A stretch of DNA of 64,000 bases from Arcuatula senhousia (Eukaryota > Mollusca > Bivalvia > Mytilida > Mytilidae). The translations under genes and the position numbers were made by a program. Location of the stretch: NCBI GenBank assembly GCA_963971305.1, contig OZ020307.1, positions 13,963,501 to 14,027,500 on the forward strand, in the 5' to 3' direction. The notes under the pieces were generated by a model. It searched no databases and had not been told where the DNA came from. It saw only the letters and a list, made by a program, of their open reading frames with translations. Positions 34,796-48,747 of the stretch are shown here, one piece after another (the stretch's first letter is position 1; each line of letters begins with the position of its first letter).

Positions 34796-36339
34796 TAGCT
34801 CACCTGGCCAAAGGCCATGTGAGCTTATGCCATCAATTGGCGTCCGTCGTCGTCGTCGTCGTCTGTAAACAATTTTTCAAACGTTAACTTGTCCGACACC
34901 ATAAGTCCAGTTGCAACCAAACTTGGTACAGTTGTTTAATGGCATTATGTGTACAAAACTATCGTTCGGATTTTGGATTCGTAAAAAAACATGGCGTTCA
35001 TGGCTAAAAATAGAACATAGGGGTCACATTACAGTTTTTTTGCAAATAACTCCAAAACGGTAACAGATATCAAAATTCTGGCGAGGGTAAAAGTGATCAG
35101 CACCTCAAGATCTACCTGCCAAGAAATTTTCAAGAAGATCCAACAACCCATGTAGGAGTTATTGCCCTTTTTTCTGGATTTTTTCAAAATTTTGCACTTA
35201 CTTAGCCCTATATCTTGAAAACAATACAGGATATTTTAAAAATCAAAATTGCATATGATTGAGCACATCAAGATCTACATATCATGTAATTATGTTAAAG
35301 CTGTAGAACCATTTCTTTTAGGAGTTATGGCCCTTAAAACAACAAAATTTCCCATTTTTCATTACTTTTTCCCTGAATTTCAAAGATTAACTTGTCTGAC
35401 ACCATATATCCAACTTCAACCAAACTTGGCACAGTTGTTTAATAGCATATATGCTACAATTCTGTCGTTCAAATTTTTGATTCGTCAAAAAAAATGGCCG
35501 CCATAGCTAAAAATAGAACATAGGTGTAAATTGCAGTTTTTTGCTAATAACTAAAAAATGGTTACAGATATCAAAATTCTGATGGGAAACAAAAGTGATC
35601 AGCATCTCAAGATCTACCTGCTTCGAAAGTTTCAAGAAGATCCAACAACTGATGTAGGAGTTGTTGCCCTTTTTTTGGATTTTTTCAAAATTTTTCACTT
35701 GTCTAGCCATATATCTTGAAAACTATACAAGATATTTCAAGAATTTAAATTGCATATGATTAAGCACATCAAGATCTACATTTCATGTATTTAGATCAAA
35801 GCTGTAGGGTCATTTCTTTTAGGAGTTATTTTCCTTAAAACAACAAAATTTACCATTTTTCATTTCTTTTTTCCTGAATTTCAAAGATTAACTTGTCTGA
35901 CACTGTAAGACCAACTGCATTTTAACTTGACACACTTGTTTAATAGCTTATATGCTACAACTCTATTGTTCAGATTTTTGATTCGTCAAAAAACATGGCC
36001 GTCATGGCTAAAAACAGAACATAGGGGTAAATTGCATTTTTTTGCTTATAACTCAAAAATGGTTTCAGATATCAAAATTGTATAAGAATAAAAAAAGATC
36101 AGCATATTAAGATCTACCTGTGCTGAAATTTTGGAAAAGATCTGACTGCTGATGTGGGAGTTATTGCCCTTTTTCCTAATTTTTGCCAAATTTTGCACTT
36201 ATTAAGCCCAATATCTTGAAAACTAACCAAGATATTTCAGAAATTTAAATCGCATATGGTTGTGCACAATAATATCTACAAAATATATGTGTCTGTGTTG
36301 TTCAGGTGAGCAATTCAGGCTCCTGGGAGCCTCTTGTTT
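34796..36339 (-). mobile_element. Family A dispersed repeat, copy A6
   Basis: Starts TTTTTAGCTCACCTGGCCAA with (GTC)n soon after, and ends CAGGTGAGCAATTCAGGCTC then CTGGGAGCCTCTTGTTT. Internal units of about 500 bp repeat three times (CTTGTCTGACACC, GATCAGCACCTCAAGATCTA). Confidence 0.7.
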
Positions 36340-36556
36340 ATGTTTTTGCTCTTAAGATTAAAAACTATAGCAGAAGAGAAAAGGTGTTTCTTGCTTAAAC
36401 AATTTAAACATTCAACTCAATCATTAAACTCTACTTCAATCTCCATTGAGTTGAAGTTGTAAGATGACCCCATAATGGAGGTGTTAGCTCATAGAAGAGA
36501 TCATTATGGCTTAAGTACCAGGTGAGCGATTCAGACTCTTGGGAGATTCTTGTTAT
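36340..36556 (-). repeat. Family A end fragment
   Basis: Ends ACCAGGTGAGCGATTCAGAC then TCTTGGGAGATTCTTGTT; only the terminal 200 bp is kept. Confidence 0.5.
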
Positions 36557-37641
36557 CATCATATTTCATAAGAGATAAGTATTCATAATGTCAAATGTGT
36601 AATGAAATTAAGGCATCTAATGGGACTTTATGATTCTCAGTCACATTTGCAACAACAACAAAATCCTAAAGTGACCAACTAAACCAATATCTTATAGACT
36701 AAGATGGTTATCTTTACCTAGTTTCATTGTATGCAACAACTGTGCACAATTTTCATTAACCATCAGTAGGTAGATTGGTCGAAGGACTGAAACCTTATCA
36801 TGCTGAGCAACAAAGCATAAAAGCAATAGCAAATAATTTTAAAAATTTAATATAAGAAATAACAAAATAAATGCACATATAAAAGTATCACAGATCACTA
36901 CAATGCCTAGATATAAAAAGTTAATGATTATTAACAAACAAACTTTACATTAACAAGTAAGAAAATCAACAAATATAGATAAGAGACAAAATGAGTCTAA
37001 ACAAAAATTCTGATATGTAAACTTTTGTAAGCAAAGGCCAAAGAAACAAAGATGAAGTATCATCACACCATTTCTTATCACAAAATTGCAATTCTCTTAA
37101 CTAATTTTTAGACAACCTTAGTAAATTACGTCCTAACATACAGGTTCATCTTACAATATGTAAAAGACTCTTGACTATTCTTATTATTTTACATTACAAA
37201 CTTTCACAAAAGTAAAATATTAAAGACCATTTAGAGAATCTATAAACTCAAACCTACTCTTTATGGTGGATTTCTTGTATATTATCTATAGAAAAAATTT
37301 GAATTTGAAACCCAATTATTTCAATATGTAAGTCACCTACACTTTTAAGAAACATTTGAACGTACATTCAGTATAGGCTTGATCCATCAAGAAGCCGAAT
37401 GTGTAGATACCTAGAGCACTTGTTTTGTTTCCAGGAATACAAATTAATCAATTTTAACAATACCTAATCAGTCAATGCATATATAAACAATTATCACAAT
37501 ACTTGAATACATGATAGATACATGTATGCACTACATGTACTTGTTTTACATAAAATTGACAAAAGGAAACAATTGGTTTGATATGAGTTGGGTTGATATA
37601 GTTTAAGGTTATTTTCTCACACAACATACAACCGAAACATA
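36557..37641 (-). other. 3' flank / 3' UTR of the FAM227-family gene
   Basis: No coding seen. The stop codon of the gene is just to the right (37644-37642). An ATTAAA-type site on the minus strand is present near 36850; no standard AATAAA was identified. Confidence 0.4.
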
Positions 37642-40600
37642 TCAGGCAGCAACCTGGCAGGCTTTCAATGCTGACTCTATAGCATCATCAGCCACAGATG
37701 TACTGTTCTCTTCATCGTTCTGTAAAATACATAAACCATATTGGTTAAAATAGGATATTCAAATTTAAATTTTTTTATCAATGCTCATTTACTTCAATGG
37801 TGTATTAGCTGATTCAAATCCCTTTCCGGTTTGCAGTTTGTGAGTAGGCTTTGAGATTACTCTTATTGAACTTTATAAAAGAGACTTTAACATGCATGGG
37901 TTATTGCTCTTTCCAATTTGTCCTCTTCTAAAGGATAATTTGATTAGATTTTATGCCTGTATCTTCAGGTTCTCAATCTTTTTGTGATGTAACATATTTC
38001 TCTACTAGAATGACTTGATCAATCTTTTATTTTATATAACCTAACAAATTATGTGTTCCTAAATTACAAAATATGCAACTGTCATGAATGACAATTTTCA
38101 GAAAGTAAATGAGTTTCTACTTCATACTTTAGTATATTGTAATGATAAATCTACAGGTAGAGAATTTGCAAGTATATAGAAACATTTTTTCTTTACAAGC
38201 TTTGAGGTAGATAACTTGCAAAAACATATAAAAAAAAAACATTTTTTTTTCTTTTCAAGCTTTGAGGTAGAGAATTTGCAAGTATATAGAAACATTTTTT
38301 CTTGACAAGCTTTGAGGTAGAGATACACAGTTACTGTGAAAACATAAAATCCTAAAATGTGCAAAAAATATTCAACTACAACAAACTATGCTAAAAGTAT
38401 ATAAGCCACTCAACTACTTTTTATATACCATTAGTGCACTGTCATCCTACAGAATTTTTCAAGATGTTGTTAAGACAAATTATCCAAAAAATAATAAGAA
38501 AGTCTACACATTATAGTTGGTTTATGAAGCAATGCATTTCTTCATATTTTTGTACAATTTCATATCTTTTATTCATAATTTAATTTGATTTATTTTTGGA
38601 AATGTTTACTTGATAAATAAATTTGACTATGAACAATATTTCATTCATCAAATTAATGTCTTAGATTTAGCATCATTGAAAACAGTGTCAATGGAACATT
38701 CAATTGTTCAATAAATCAAACAAAAATTAAAGAAATGAAAATTCTATTTTCAAACTATTTTAACTGTTAATTTACACTTCTTTTAACATGTTCACCTTTA
38801 TATTAAAAGAATTATCCAAAACTAAGTACCGGTATATACTCTTGTAGCAATATTTTAAGGGGTTTTAATCTATATGAACTTAAAACCATTTTTCTTCAAA
38901 TTAAAATTGAAAGTACTTAAATAAGACCTTATACACATTTTATCCACATCATTGTATATTAGTGACACTCACTGTAAATGATTTTTCAAGTTTTGGACCC
39001 TAAGAAGGTTGATACTTGTTTGTGATATACTTACATCTAGATCCAGCAGTATCAGCTCCACAAGACGTCTGACCTGTTTAGGATCTGATAATAAAGCACT
39101 TTCTTTTTGTTCATATTCTTTCTTCAATAGTCTGTGTTTCTTCAGTGATTCTAAGTTCTCTTTAGAGCTCTTCTCATAAAATCTGTCAAAATACCAAAAC
39201 TATCATTTGAATGTTGCTTCATAAAACATATGAGTATTAAGTCCATAATGCTTAAAGAAAAGAATTAAGACGGCTCTGAATGAAAAAGAAGCATTTATAT
39301 TGTGAAAATGTGTTCACAGCTGTGCCATCTTGAGCCTAAGTCTTGATTTATTCAAATACATATTTCAACAATAAAATTCACAATCTACCCTATATATGCT
39401 ACTGACTTACTCTTCATATTGTTTCTGTATATTCCTAACATTCTTGAAAGATTCCTTGATAACTTCTCGATAGGTTGGTGTGTCTAATGTACTATTGTTA
39501 AGGAATATATGATGTTCATATATTGAATTAAAAAAATTAAACTTTCAGCTTTTCAATTGAAAATTGAAAGTGACTGATACTTGTTGTTTGAAAATTGACC
39601 ATGAAAAATGGTTGGCATTTTCCTTAGTTGTGATTTTGAGACCTGTTAAAGAGCCAGGTATCTAACCATTTTAATGGTTTCTTGTCTTGTATTATCCATT
39701 CTAATGTAAAGTTGGTACAGTGTTTAATTTGCCATGGTCTTTGTTCTTGAAACATTTTTGATCCACTTATGGAAAACCCTTACATTCCAGAAAGAACAAC
39801 AGTGATATTTTAAGGTATAGATACACATTCAATACTGTACAACTGAATATGAGAATTGTAAACAATGAAGATTTTTTCTTAAAAGGATATGGAGGCAGGT
39901 TCTCTAGTTCTGTTCTGGTAACTCTGACATTCTGGCCTTTTTCATACTGTAGATGCTTCATGTACATATAGTGAGCAAAAAGTGGACTCTGGCCATTGAT
40001 GTTGAAAGACCCTCGGGTAAAGGTTGGTCCTACACAGGCTGGGTGGGACTGAAAAAACAAATGTTGAAGTAGCTAGCAAATAATTGAAAATGCCTCTTGA
40101 TCTAATGACCCTAAAATAAAAAAAAATAAGTGTAAAAACATTGGTGGCACTACATGATGTTTATACCAGTACACACATAACTAAATAGAAATGTTGAACA
40201 AGTGTGTTAATCATATAACTACCTTTTACTTAATTACGAAAAATCTGTCAAATTCAAAAATGGCTGGATTTCGTTAAACAGGAAGTAAGTGAGCAACATA
40301 TACTTGAAATTGAATCCCTTTGTTTGGACCTCATGCTGATGCTACATACCAAATTTCAAAAGGCTATGCTTAGTATAGTTGCTGAAAAACTGTTAAAAAA
40401 ATATTTTCCCCGATATCCTTATGTGCATTTTCTACATTTAAAGATAAAAAAAGACGATATAAAGATGTAGAATAAGTGTAGGTGACACAACCAACATAAA
40501 GAAACGGCAATTTAAAAAATCACAATGGAAAACAGCCAGCAGTCTTCAACATGACGACAGGTTGCTGCTCATCCTTGCATTGGCCCAAGACTAAAAATAC

Positions 40601-43600
40601 AATACATAATATTCAAACAAATCCCTAAATCATCAACGATAGACCCATTTCTGGATTGTTGAGAATAAATATATGTAGTATAAAATAAAAACCTATTTTT
40701 CAATATTTTTTGTGATGTTAATTTATATTACCTCTCTTACAGTCCTTCCCAAAAATTTAGACGGTACTTTGATAGCCGAGTGAGTTGTTGAAGTCTTTGT
40801 CTCTTGTTTTTCATACAAATCTTCCAAAGTAGTTTCCCTTATTGGTGTCAATGCATCCATCAGTTTACGTGGATCGACTGGTCTCTGTTTTGTCTGCCGT
40901 TTACTTGGTGAAGATTTCAAAGAATCTGAGGAGATTTCAGTAGAACCATCCCGTGAAGAACTGGCTGACCCAGATGTTTTTATTTTTGAGGATGTTGATG
41001 CTATTGAGCTCCTCTTTCTCTGCAAGCCTCGACGTCGCCGCCCACCAAATCCACTCTGCATTGATGAAGACTGATTAAGAGAGGTTGTGGATGTGTATTG
41101 GCTTGGTGTATGACTGGTAACCAGGTGGTCAAGGAAACTGGAATTTATATTTGTTGATGCTGAAATAAGCAAAAGATCATAATAACTTCGGAATTACTGT
41201 GGTTTCATTATTATTCCTGAGATCAATTTTTGTGGTTTATGTTGGTGCCATTTTATACAAAATGTGATACTACACGAAAAAGAAATTTAACATTGATCTG
41301 TATGGTACAAACTTCAGAACCACGACTTTAAGAATCCATGAACTGATCCTTTTTCATCAAACCACCAAAATTGGTACTGACAAAAATAAATGAATTCACA
41401 GTATTTCATATATATTATGGAAAAAATGTCCTTGTATAAACATACAATATGTTATAAAAAAAAAATTTCAAAAATAAACTCACTTGCAAGATTTTGTTGC
41501 AAATCCCATCTAATGATTATTTTTTCTAAATTCCATTTACCACTTTGTGCTCCTCATATACAATGTATGTCGTTTTTAATTAAGTGTCAGCATTTAAATT
41601 CTTATGTGTTATCAAGTTAGCTTTTATTCAATGTTTTAGAAGTAACATTCAAATACAACGAAATTTAAAACAGTATTTGTTGTCACTAAGCCTACATTTC
41701 TTTTTCTGTGCATTGATAATTTCCTCTCTAAGTTTGATATCAGGAGGTTCTAATTTGTCAAAGTTCCATTTCATCCAAATTCTTGGGGCTGGTCTAACAC
41801 CTGAAAAAACAAATAGGTCCCTCCAGTTACATATAATTCTTTAAAACTTATTCCTCAACATTTTTGTCCAGAACATCAATGAAAAACTTTCTGAAACTCA
41901 ATTAGAATATTGTTTACACATTTATAGTAAATAGTTATATTTTTGATTAGAAATATTACTATTTTTGTCTTTGTTGTGTAGAAAATAATGGGAAATTTGT
42001 GAAAAAATACTTATGCTCAAACTTGTTATAGCTGGGATAATCGCTGTAGCGATTAGCCACAGTTATAGGTATGATAGCCTTTCAGTAACTGACTAATAAA
42101 AAAACTAGCCAATGTTCATGTTGCCTAATCACATATCAATACATGATCACAATATAGTTTCTTTTCCGATATCCAATTACTACTCTACTTTTATACTAAA
42201 CATAAACAAAAAAATTACTTAATAAAATTACTCTATTCTTTTTCAGGAAAATAGAAATTAAAATGACATAAATAATCAATGAAGGCTTCATTCCCCTACC
42301 TGTTATCCAATCATAAACCAGAGCTATGATATCTTCTTTGAACTGTTCTCCAAACTGTCTGTAGGAGTCAGGGAAAGAGTGGCAGTAGGCAGCATATATG
42401 GCTTGGGATATCAAATTGGGGTATTCCTAAAAAAGAGAAAAAAATACCCTACATGTGTGATAAAGTTTTATAAATATATCAAGCTATTGTCAACCTGTGA
42501 TTTACCATTTGTAAATGAGATACTGTGGTTTCATTATTATTCGTGGGGTATCAATTTTCGTGGTTTTCGTGGGTGGCTTTCACCCACGAAATTTCAAACC
42601 CAACGAAAAGGAAAATTAACATTGCTCTGTATGCAGCAAACTTCAGAACCACGAATTCAAGAATCCACGAACTATTCCATTTTCCTCAAACCACAAAAAT
42701 TGGTACCCACGAAAATAAATGAATCCACAGTAAGATCATTTAAAAGGGCTTTCTTACTTAATTGTACTTTTGTGTTAATGTAATACATGTATCATAACGC
42801 TGCATGGTAAAAGTTTTAAAGAACATACAATAATAATTAAATGTTCATGTTTATATAGATTTTTTCCCTGTTTTTTTTTTCATTAGGCAATTTAAAGATA
42901 CTGCATAATATCTTTTTTAGAGGATTCAATGTTGTGGTTAAGAGCTACAACTGCATGAATTATCAAGGACAATTTTTCAAGGATTTTAGATTTTTTCTTT
43001 CAATTATTTGGGGAGTTACTTTTGTTAATATTCCTACCTACAAAATAAATTCCAGGGAGTTTTTCTACTTTTATTGGTATGTTAGTTTTTTTTTATATCG
43101 TTCTTCTTTGCTTGTTTTTTGTTTGATTTCTTTTTTAACTTAATTTACTTTAAGAAATATGTACTTACAGCAAAGAAAACATCTTTGTATTGAGGATGTT
43201 GTACATAAAGCATCAGCTTTACAAAGTTATGTGCACATCTGTTGAACAATCTGACTTGAGAATTTTTACTAGATTGGTATTTATCTAAAAACAGGTACCA
43301 AAATAAATCCTACAAAAATAAGAAATATTGGAAAAATGTAGTAATAAATTCTATCAAATATTAGATGATGACTGAAAGCTAGCTTTCAAAATAATCAAAG
43401 GCATAATAAAGCCTCTTTAGCTGATTAATGATTCTGTGCAATATGTTTTATATGATAATTTGTGACTGGCTTCATTTCACCAATTTTTGTTGTTTTATTT
43501 ATAATCATGTCTAAAAATTGATGAGATGTTTGTGAATCTAAATGTACATCTCAATATGTGTACTAGTATGGTTGTACCTCAATCATGGTCACTTGAAAAA

Positions 43601-46600
43601 GATCAAAAGGCTTTAGATACACATCTAAAACCAGGACAAGAGGATTAGAACACTTGACCCATATAAGAGAAATTTAAATAAGTTAGGATACTTAGATCTA
43701 ATCCATGCAAAACTAAATGTGGCATGTCTAAATTTATTTGTTAAAAGATTGATAAACTTACCTGAAATACTGCCTGTGATGCTTCACATTTTAAGAACCA
43801 TTTTTCAAAGAAATATGCATAAGTTCTCTAAAAAATAAAATTACAACATTGGAACATATTTTACTCTTACATGTCTTAGATCAGACATCATATTAATTTA
43901 ATGTTCTTTTAGTTTAGGACCAGCTTGTTTGCATGTATCAATGATAAGGATAAAATTGGCACTCTCAAAGTTTCTTGTTTTATCCTTGTATACCTACCAT
44001 ATTTATTAATTAAAATATATAGAGATACTTTTATTGCTGTCTCTATATTTCAAACCAGTGGAAGAAAATTGATCACTTTAATATTCAATATATCAGGTAG
44101 AAAATGCCATATGACTGTCTTCCATAAACAATTTTAATACTATATAAATTACACATCTATGAAAAAACATAAATATAACCATATAACATACATAATAATC
44201 CGACTAATATATCTTCTGTTATTATTTTTTCAGTACACCTCTTTGTTAGTTGTCTTGTTAGATTATTAACAGTAATGATAAACCAAGTACTGAGGCTTTA
44301 TTATTATTCGTGTGATACCAATTTTTGTGGTTTTAGTATCTGTCTTTCTAAGAATCATGCAGGGTATATGATAAGGTGATTTATGGTAAAAAATAACACA
44401 TGGATTTCTTTACATTTTCCGAATCAAGGTATAGTGTTATTGTCAGATGAAAATCAAGTCTGTTTTCCACAAAGGCCTTGGTCATTGGAGAAATCAGTGT
44501 TTTGAATTGTAATGAAATGCATAGCAAGAAAAGTTTACAGTATTTATAATGCAATCTAGGTAAATTTTATCTCTCATGACCAACATAATAGAAACAAATG
44601 GCTGTTGTTTTTGTTAATATATGACCATACTGTATTAGAAACCATGTTCAAACACCTGTGTTTTTTTTTTTACCATGAATCACCCTCTGCATTGATTTTA
44701 AGAAAGACTGAGACTAATGTGTGGCAGACAGCCATGAAAACGAGAATCTAACAGAATGTTAATTTCATATTTGTTTCATCCAGCAAAATGTGCATAAAAT
44801 AAAATCAAAATTTCAATGAAATGTGTCTTTTTGGGGGAAATCCACAAAAATTGATCTCAACAAAAATAAATGAATCCATAGCATCAGGAAAGAGAAGATA
44901 TACAGAATAGTCTCCCTTGTATAAAGTGATTTGTACCTTCTTCATTTTCTTCTCCTGTTCAATTATGAACAACAAAATTTGAATAGTTATAAAAAAAACA
45001 ATACCATTAAGTATATCATATGTTGTTGGAAATCAAATTGTCAAAACTATGTATAAATAGAAATAGGATCTGTTTGTGCTTTGCAATAAAAAATACATGT
45101 ACGTACAGCTTTATGATGTTTGTACTATGGTTTTTAAAGGATCTGATTTGAGCTCATGTAGTACATGTGTATACAGCAAAAATACTCTGGTAAGGTTAAA
45201 AATATAAAATTGCAATTGAAACAGCTTAAAATCATTGGGAAATGGTTATCAACCTTTTTATAAAGCTCCATCTGTGCATCTGCAGCCTTTCTGAGCATGT
45301 CTTCAGCCTGGATGTCATCTGGGAGAGGAGTTAACTCTGAACGATCATATCCTGGGTATTGGTATAACTACAAAAATACAGTAACAGTGACATGCTCTCA
45401 TTGGAGTACACGATGTCATCATAACCAAGTACATGTATCTAGTAACATAAATTTTTAAGCAAAGCTTTTATCAATGGAGTCTTAATTATGAACTTCAAAG
45501 ACTTTTTTTTTTTTAGAAATTGCAGTACATTGTATATTCCATTTTGAATTTGATGACACATATATTCCACATCTTGAAATGAATGATGTGCTTGAATATA
45601 ACACAATCGACAGGTAACTTATTATGCCCTTCTGGTTTTTTTGTTTTTTTAAGTGTTTCTGACACCTATCCTAGTTCATTTTTGTTTTACAACCAATGAA
45701 AATATGAATTTAATATCTGGCCTATATTTTAAATTTTATTTCAGATAGGCAAATTTTCATGTGTTTTTCAGTGAGATTTAATTAAATATCATCATGTACA
45801 AATCAATGAACATAAATTTTAATGTTATGTTAAGAGTACCTCTACAAATTTCGGTTTTCCAGTGTCTTTCTTCACCTGAAATGCGACAAAATATACATTT
45901 ATTAAGACATAAGTTTATAATTAAGTTCTTAACTGCAAAGTACATTTTTTAATAAAGGCTTTTCCATTTATAAAGAAATGGAATAAAGTACATCACATTG
46001 CAATTTGTTTCAAACTTCAAAAAGCAAAGGTTAGAACCAAATAAAGAGACATTTACTTAAAAAGAAAAAAAAACAAAGGCAATACCAGGAGACACAAAAG
46101 ACAGAAGAAACTAACAAGATTATAAAAATTTAAAAGTTACTTTTCTGTAACACAAAAATAATGACTTATAGGATATACATAACAGAATTGTTGTTGAAAG
46201 TTAAGAAAATTGGTTATCAGATCTTATATATTTCCTTTTTTTTTAGTTACAAATAAATGCAATACTTACTGTGCTTGTTTTACTCTGTGACATGCTGACT
46301 TTAGCAATATTTTTTACCCTTTCACTTCTTCCTGGTAGGAAAGCTAAAAAATATCCCAATGTTATATCTTAATATGACTTTTTCATCAAGTTTGTAGTAT
46401 ATTGTTTTGACTGTATATATGCATGTTCTGCAGTCAAATTAAGGACTACCTAGTATTCTAATAATGAGCATGTACAACTTTGTTATTTTTAAAAATTGTA
46501 CTGGATAACATATTCTTGAAATTGAAAATTGACATCTTTTATCTCAAAGTTTGACATGGTTTTATTATTTTAATACAAAAAAACATGGTTTATAGAATAA

Positions 46601-48747
46601 GAATGTAACAAAAAATTCACAAATTATTTATTTTATCATCTATGCTAATATAAATTTGTAAAAAATAACTTGCTCATGTTTACTTACTTTGTTTCATCGT
46701 GAAGTAACCGGCAAATTTATTCACTTCTTTTGCTTCTTTTTCTGCAAAAAACAAACAGGCAAAGATGATTCTTTTTTCAACAAATTGAAATTCTTACATA
46801 TTTGGTTGAATGCATAACATGTACTAATTATGCACATAAAATCATGTCATGTACAGCTGACTGATGTCATATTTATCATTTAAATTAGAATTTTTTTTTT
46901 ATACATGTAATGATAGCTAATTCAGTTAAGATTTTTTCAGTGTTAACACCTTATCAAGCAACTGTTGTGTTATTCTTTGGACTTTATTGTATGATTTTTT
47001 TTAAATAACTTTGCATCTTTTTTTAAGGTCCATGCAGTCTGCTTCTCAACAGTTTAGTAAGAGTTTTCTGGTTTTCTTTAGACCATAGGCATAGCTAATT
47101 CATGTTATTTATATAGATCATAAATATTAAGAGAAAGGCCCAATAATCATAAACAAACTGTTTTTCTCAATACTGTACTACATGTATATCTTTACCTCTC
47201 TTTTGATTTCTATCTAGTCCTCTGCCACTTCGTCCACTTGCAACAGACGCTGTATCAGATATATCTTCTACATCAGATGCTCTACTTTCTACCACTAACT
47301 GAGTATACTTCTGAAATTTTCTTTCCAATTTACTGATTCTCTTGTTAACCAAGTCAATGGATCCAATGAAAAATGCTTTGTTTGTTAAGGTAACAATGTC
47401 TTTGTTCAAATCACATTCTAGGTTTATAATTAAATACTTTGATATATATGCAATTAAACAATGAATAAGATATTTTTTTTAAAAGACCTGGAATATGATA
47501 TGTAATTTAAGCTGCTTATTTTATACATAGATAATATGAAAAAGGCATTGCATTGAAAGCTAGCTTAGATACAAAGTTAAATATATTCTATTGGAAGGGA
47601 TAATTTTGATAAATGGGACAAGATAATTAAAGTTGACGTTGATGTGCAAGTTATGATTTCCTGGCATTTTCAGCTCAGAAAATCTGATGAAGTGACATTT
47701 TTCAGCCCATCATATGGGGCACAAGCCCTCATATCATGAATATATATACATCCATTTTTCCAACAAGTGTATTGTTTATTTTTCTTTTGATTTCTGGCAA
47801 GCACTCTTAGCAATAGAATTCACTGAAGAAGAAAAATCCCAAGTAAGATACATTCAGTTACATGTATATGCTGCTTCATTGTTCTTTTGCACCCAATCAG
47901 ATGTTGCAACATAATTCATATAATTTTGGAATTTATGACATTTTAAAACAGACTTTCTTCATTTAAGAGCACTCATCATTTAAAAAGACACATGCAAGTG
48001 TAGAAGAGCTCTTAACTATACTCATTCTGTCATGTGACTCAAAATATGATGGATGTGTCTGTAGTAGTAGTGTACCTGTCACTACCATTCATTCAGATTT
48101 CAGATATTTACAAATTTGCACACATGCAGAAAAATGGCATATCATCCCTAAATTCTTATTCAATTGATCTACATTTAATTTGATAGTTTGATTTCATATA
48201 CACAATCAAGCTTTAAAGGCCATGCTTTTTCAATTTGAATTTAATAACGAGGTGAATCTTTTTTACTCTTAGTTCCATGCAAACTATAAATATAACAGCA
48301 TTTTTATTTTGTGTCACACATCTTCAGAATCAAGTTGAAGCAGACCTGTCAAGTGTCACGCAACTGTGTACGTGAAACTCACACATTTGATTGGCAATTT
48401 TGCATAAAAATTTCTTTGATTTAAATTTTTTCCTTTGATCTTTCAAATTTTTAGCAAAGCTCATCAAAACTTGAATTGACAGCCATGTGGAACTGAAAAT
48501 CAAATGAAAATATGGACAACATGCAACAAGAATCTAGATACAATGTACTGGAGAGTGTGGATGTAATGCATGATTGATCATTGTCAAATGGTAAATTTAG
48601 TTTGACAGCAAGGATACGAGATTTTGCTCTCTGTATTGATTCTATCTGCTTCTTTTTCTTAGCTAAAACTTCAGGTTTAGAATCTATATTTCCATTGCAG
48701 ATATCAATTGGCGAGCCAACTCGGTTTAGTCTTTCATGTCTTTCCAT
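37642..48747 (-). CDS. FAM227-family protein (FWWh domain), complete gene, 15 coding exons
   Basis: Exons (minus): 48747-48549, 47417-47196, 46741-46688, 46343-46270, 45875-45840, 45367-45254, 43827-43762, 43309-43169, 42426-42300, 41800-41696, 41159-40732, 40048-39864, 39491-39411, 39182-39035, 37719-37642. All have GT-AG borders and compatible phases, giving 2058 nt (685 codons plus stop). An in-frame TGA upstream (48807) supports the ATG at 48747. Residues about 234-365 form the FWWh region: YAYFFEKWFLKCEASQAVF, DLFWYLFLDKYQSS, VKLMLYVQHPQYKDVFFA, NLISQAIYAAYCHSFPDSYR, VRPAPRIWMKW. Exon 11 (about residues 380-522) is Ser-rich with a GGRRRRGLQRKR basic patch, and the end is helical and charged. 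Human FAM227A/B are about 500-570 residues; I cannot tell which is closer. Molecular function is not known. The 39864 donor and 48549 donor are the least certain. Confidence 0.85.
37800..37995. repeat. SINE-like fragment in the last FAM227 intron
   Basis: Contains TTTGAGATTACTCTTATTGA, ACTTTATAAAAGAGACTTTA and CATGCATGGGTTATTGCTC, parallel to 3845-3905. No promoter boxes remain. Confidence 0.4.
38143..38325. repeat. About 60-bp minisatellite in the last FAM227 intron
   Basis: The unit GAGGTAGAGAATTTGCAAG, TATATAGAAACATTTTTTCT and ACAAGCTTT occurs three times with a partial fourth. It produces the 80-codon minus ORF at 38122-38364, which is not a gene. Confidence 0.6.
41197..41401. mobile_element. 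TA-flanked MITE in a FAM227 intron
   Basis: CTGTGGTTTCATTATTATTC at the left and AAAATAAATGAATTCACAG at the right are inverted relative to each other, flanked by TA (41195-41196 and 41402-41403). Same family as 42523-42730. Confidence 0.65.
42523..42730. mobile_element. TA-flanked MITE in a FAM227 intron, best copy
   Basis: The ends CTGTGGTTTCATTATTATTC and the complement of GAAAATAAATGAATCCACAG pair over about 25 bp. TA flanks both sides (42521-42522, 42731-42732). Internal CGTGGGTGGCTTTCACCCAC forms a hairpin. No transposase. TA duplication fits a Tc1/mariner- or related-type helper. The ORFs here are artefacts. Confidence 0.75.
44288..44882. mobile_element. Longer, diverged copy of the same MITE family
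   Basis: Left end TACTGAGGCTTTATTATTAT with TCGTGTGATACC; right end CAACAAAAATAAATGAATCC then ATAG. At 595 bp it is about three times the length of the other copies, so it probably carries an internal insertion. Confidence 0.45.
44937..44954 (-). other. Possible 18-nt microexon of the FAM227-family gene
   Basis: On the minus strand an acceptor TTGAACAG precedes GAG and a donor GTACAA follows AAGAAG. The 18 nt keep the frame and would insert EKKMKK between LYKK (exon 6) and RTYAYFF (exon 7). The gene is in frame without it, so it is at most alternative. Confidence 0.25.
48334..48478. mobile_element. Short MITE, decayed (CAGACCTGTCAAGT family), in FAM227 intron 1
   Basis: Left end GCAGACCTGTCAAGTGTCAC; right end ACTTGAATTGACAG is a worn inverted copy. 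The interior (TTTCTTTGAT, CCTTTGATCTTTCAA, TTTTTAGCAAA) matches 49811-49968 in inverse orientation. Confidence 0.55.

Noticed and set aside
38122..38364. 80-codon minus ORF
   Set aside because: Translation of an intronic minisatellite of about 60 bp.
42379..42783. 134-codon plus ORF
   Set aside because: Antisense to FAM227 exon 9 and through a MITE; no protein features.
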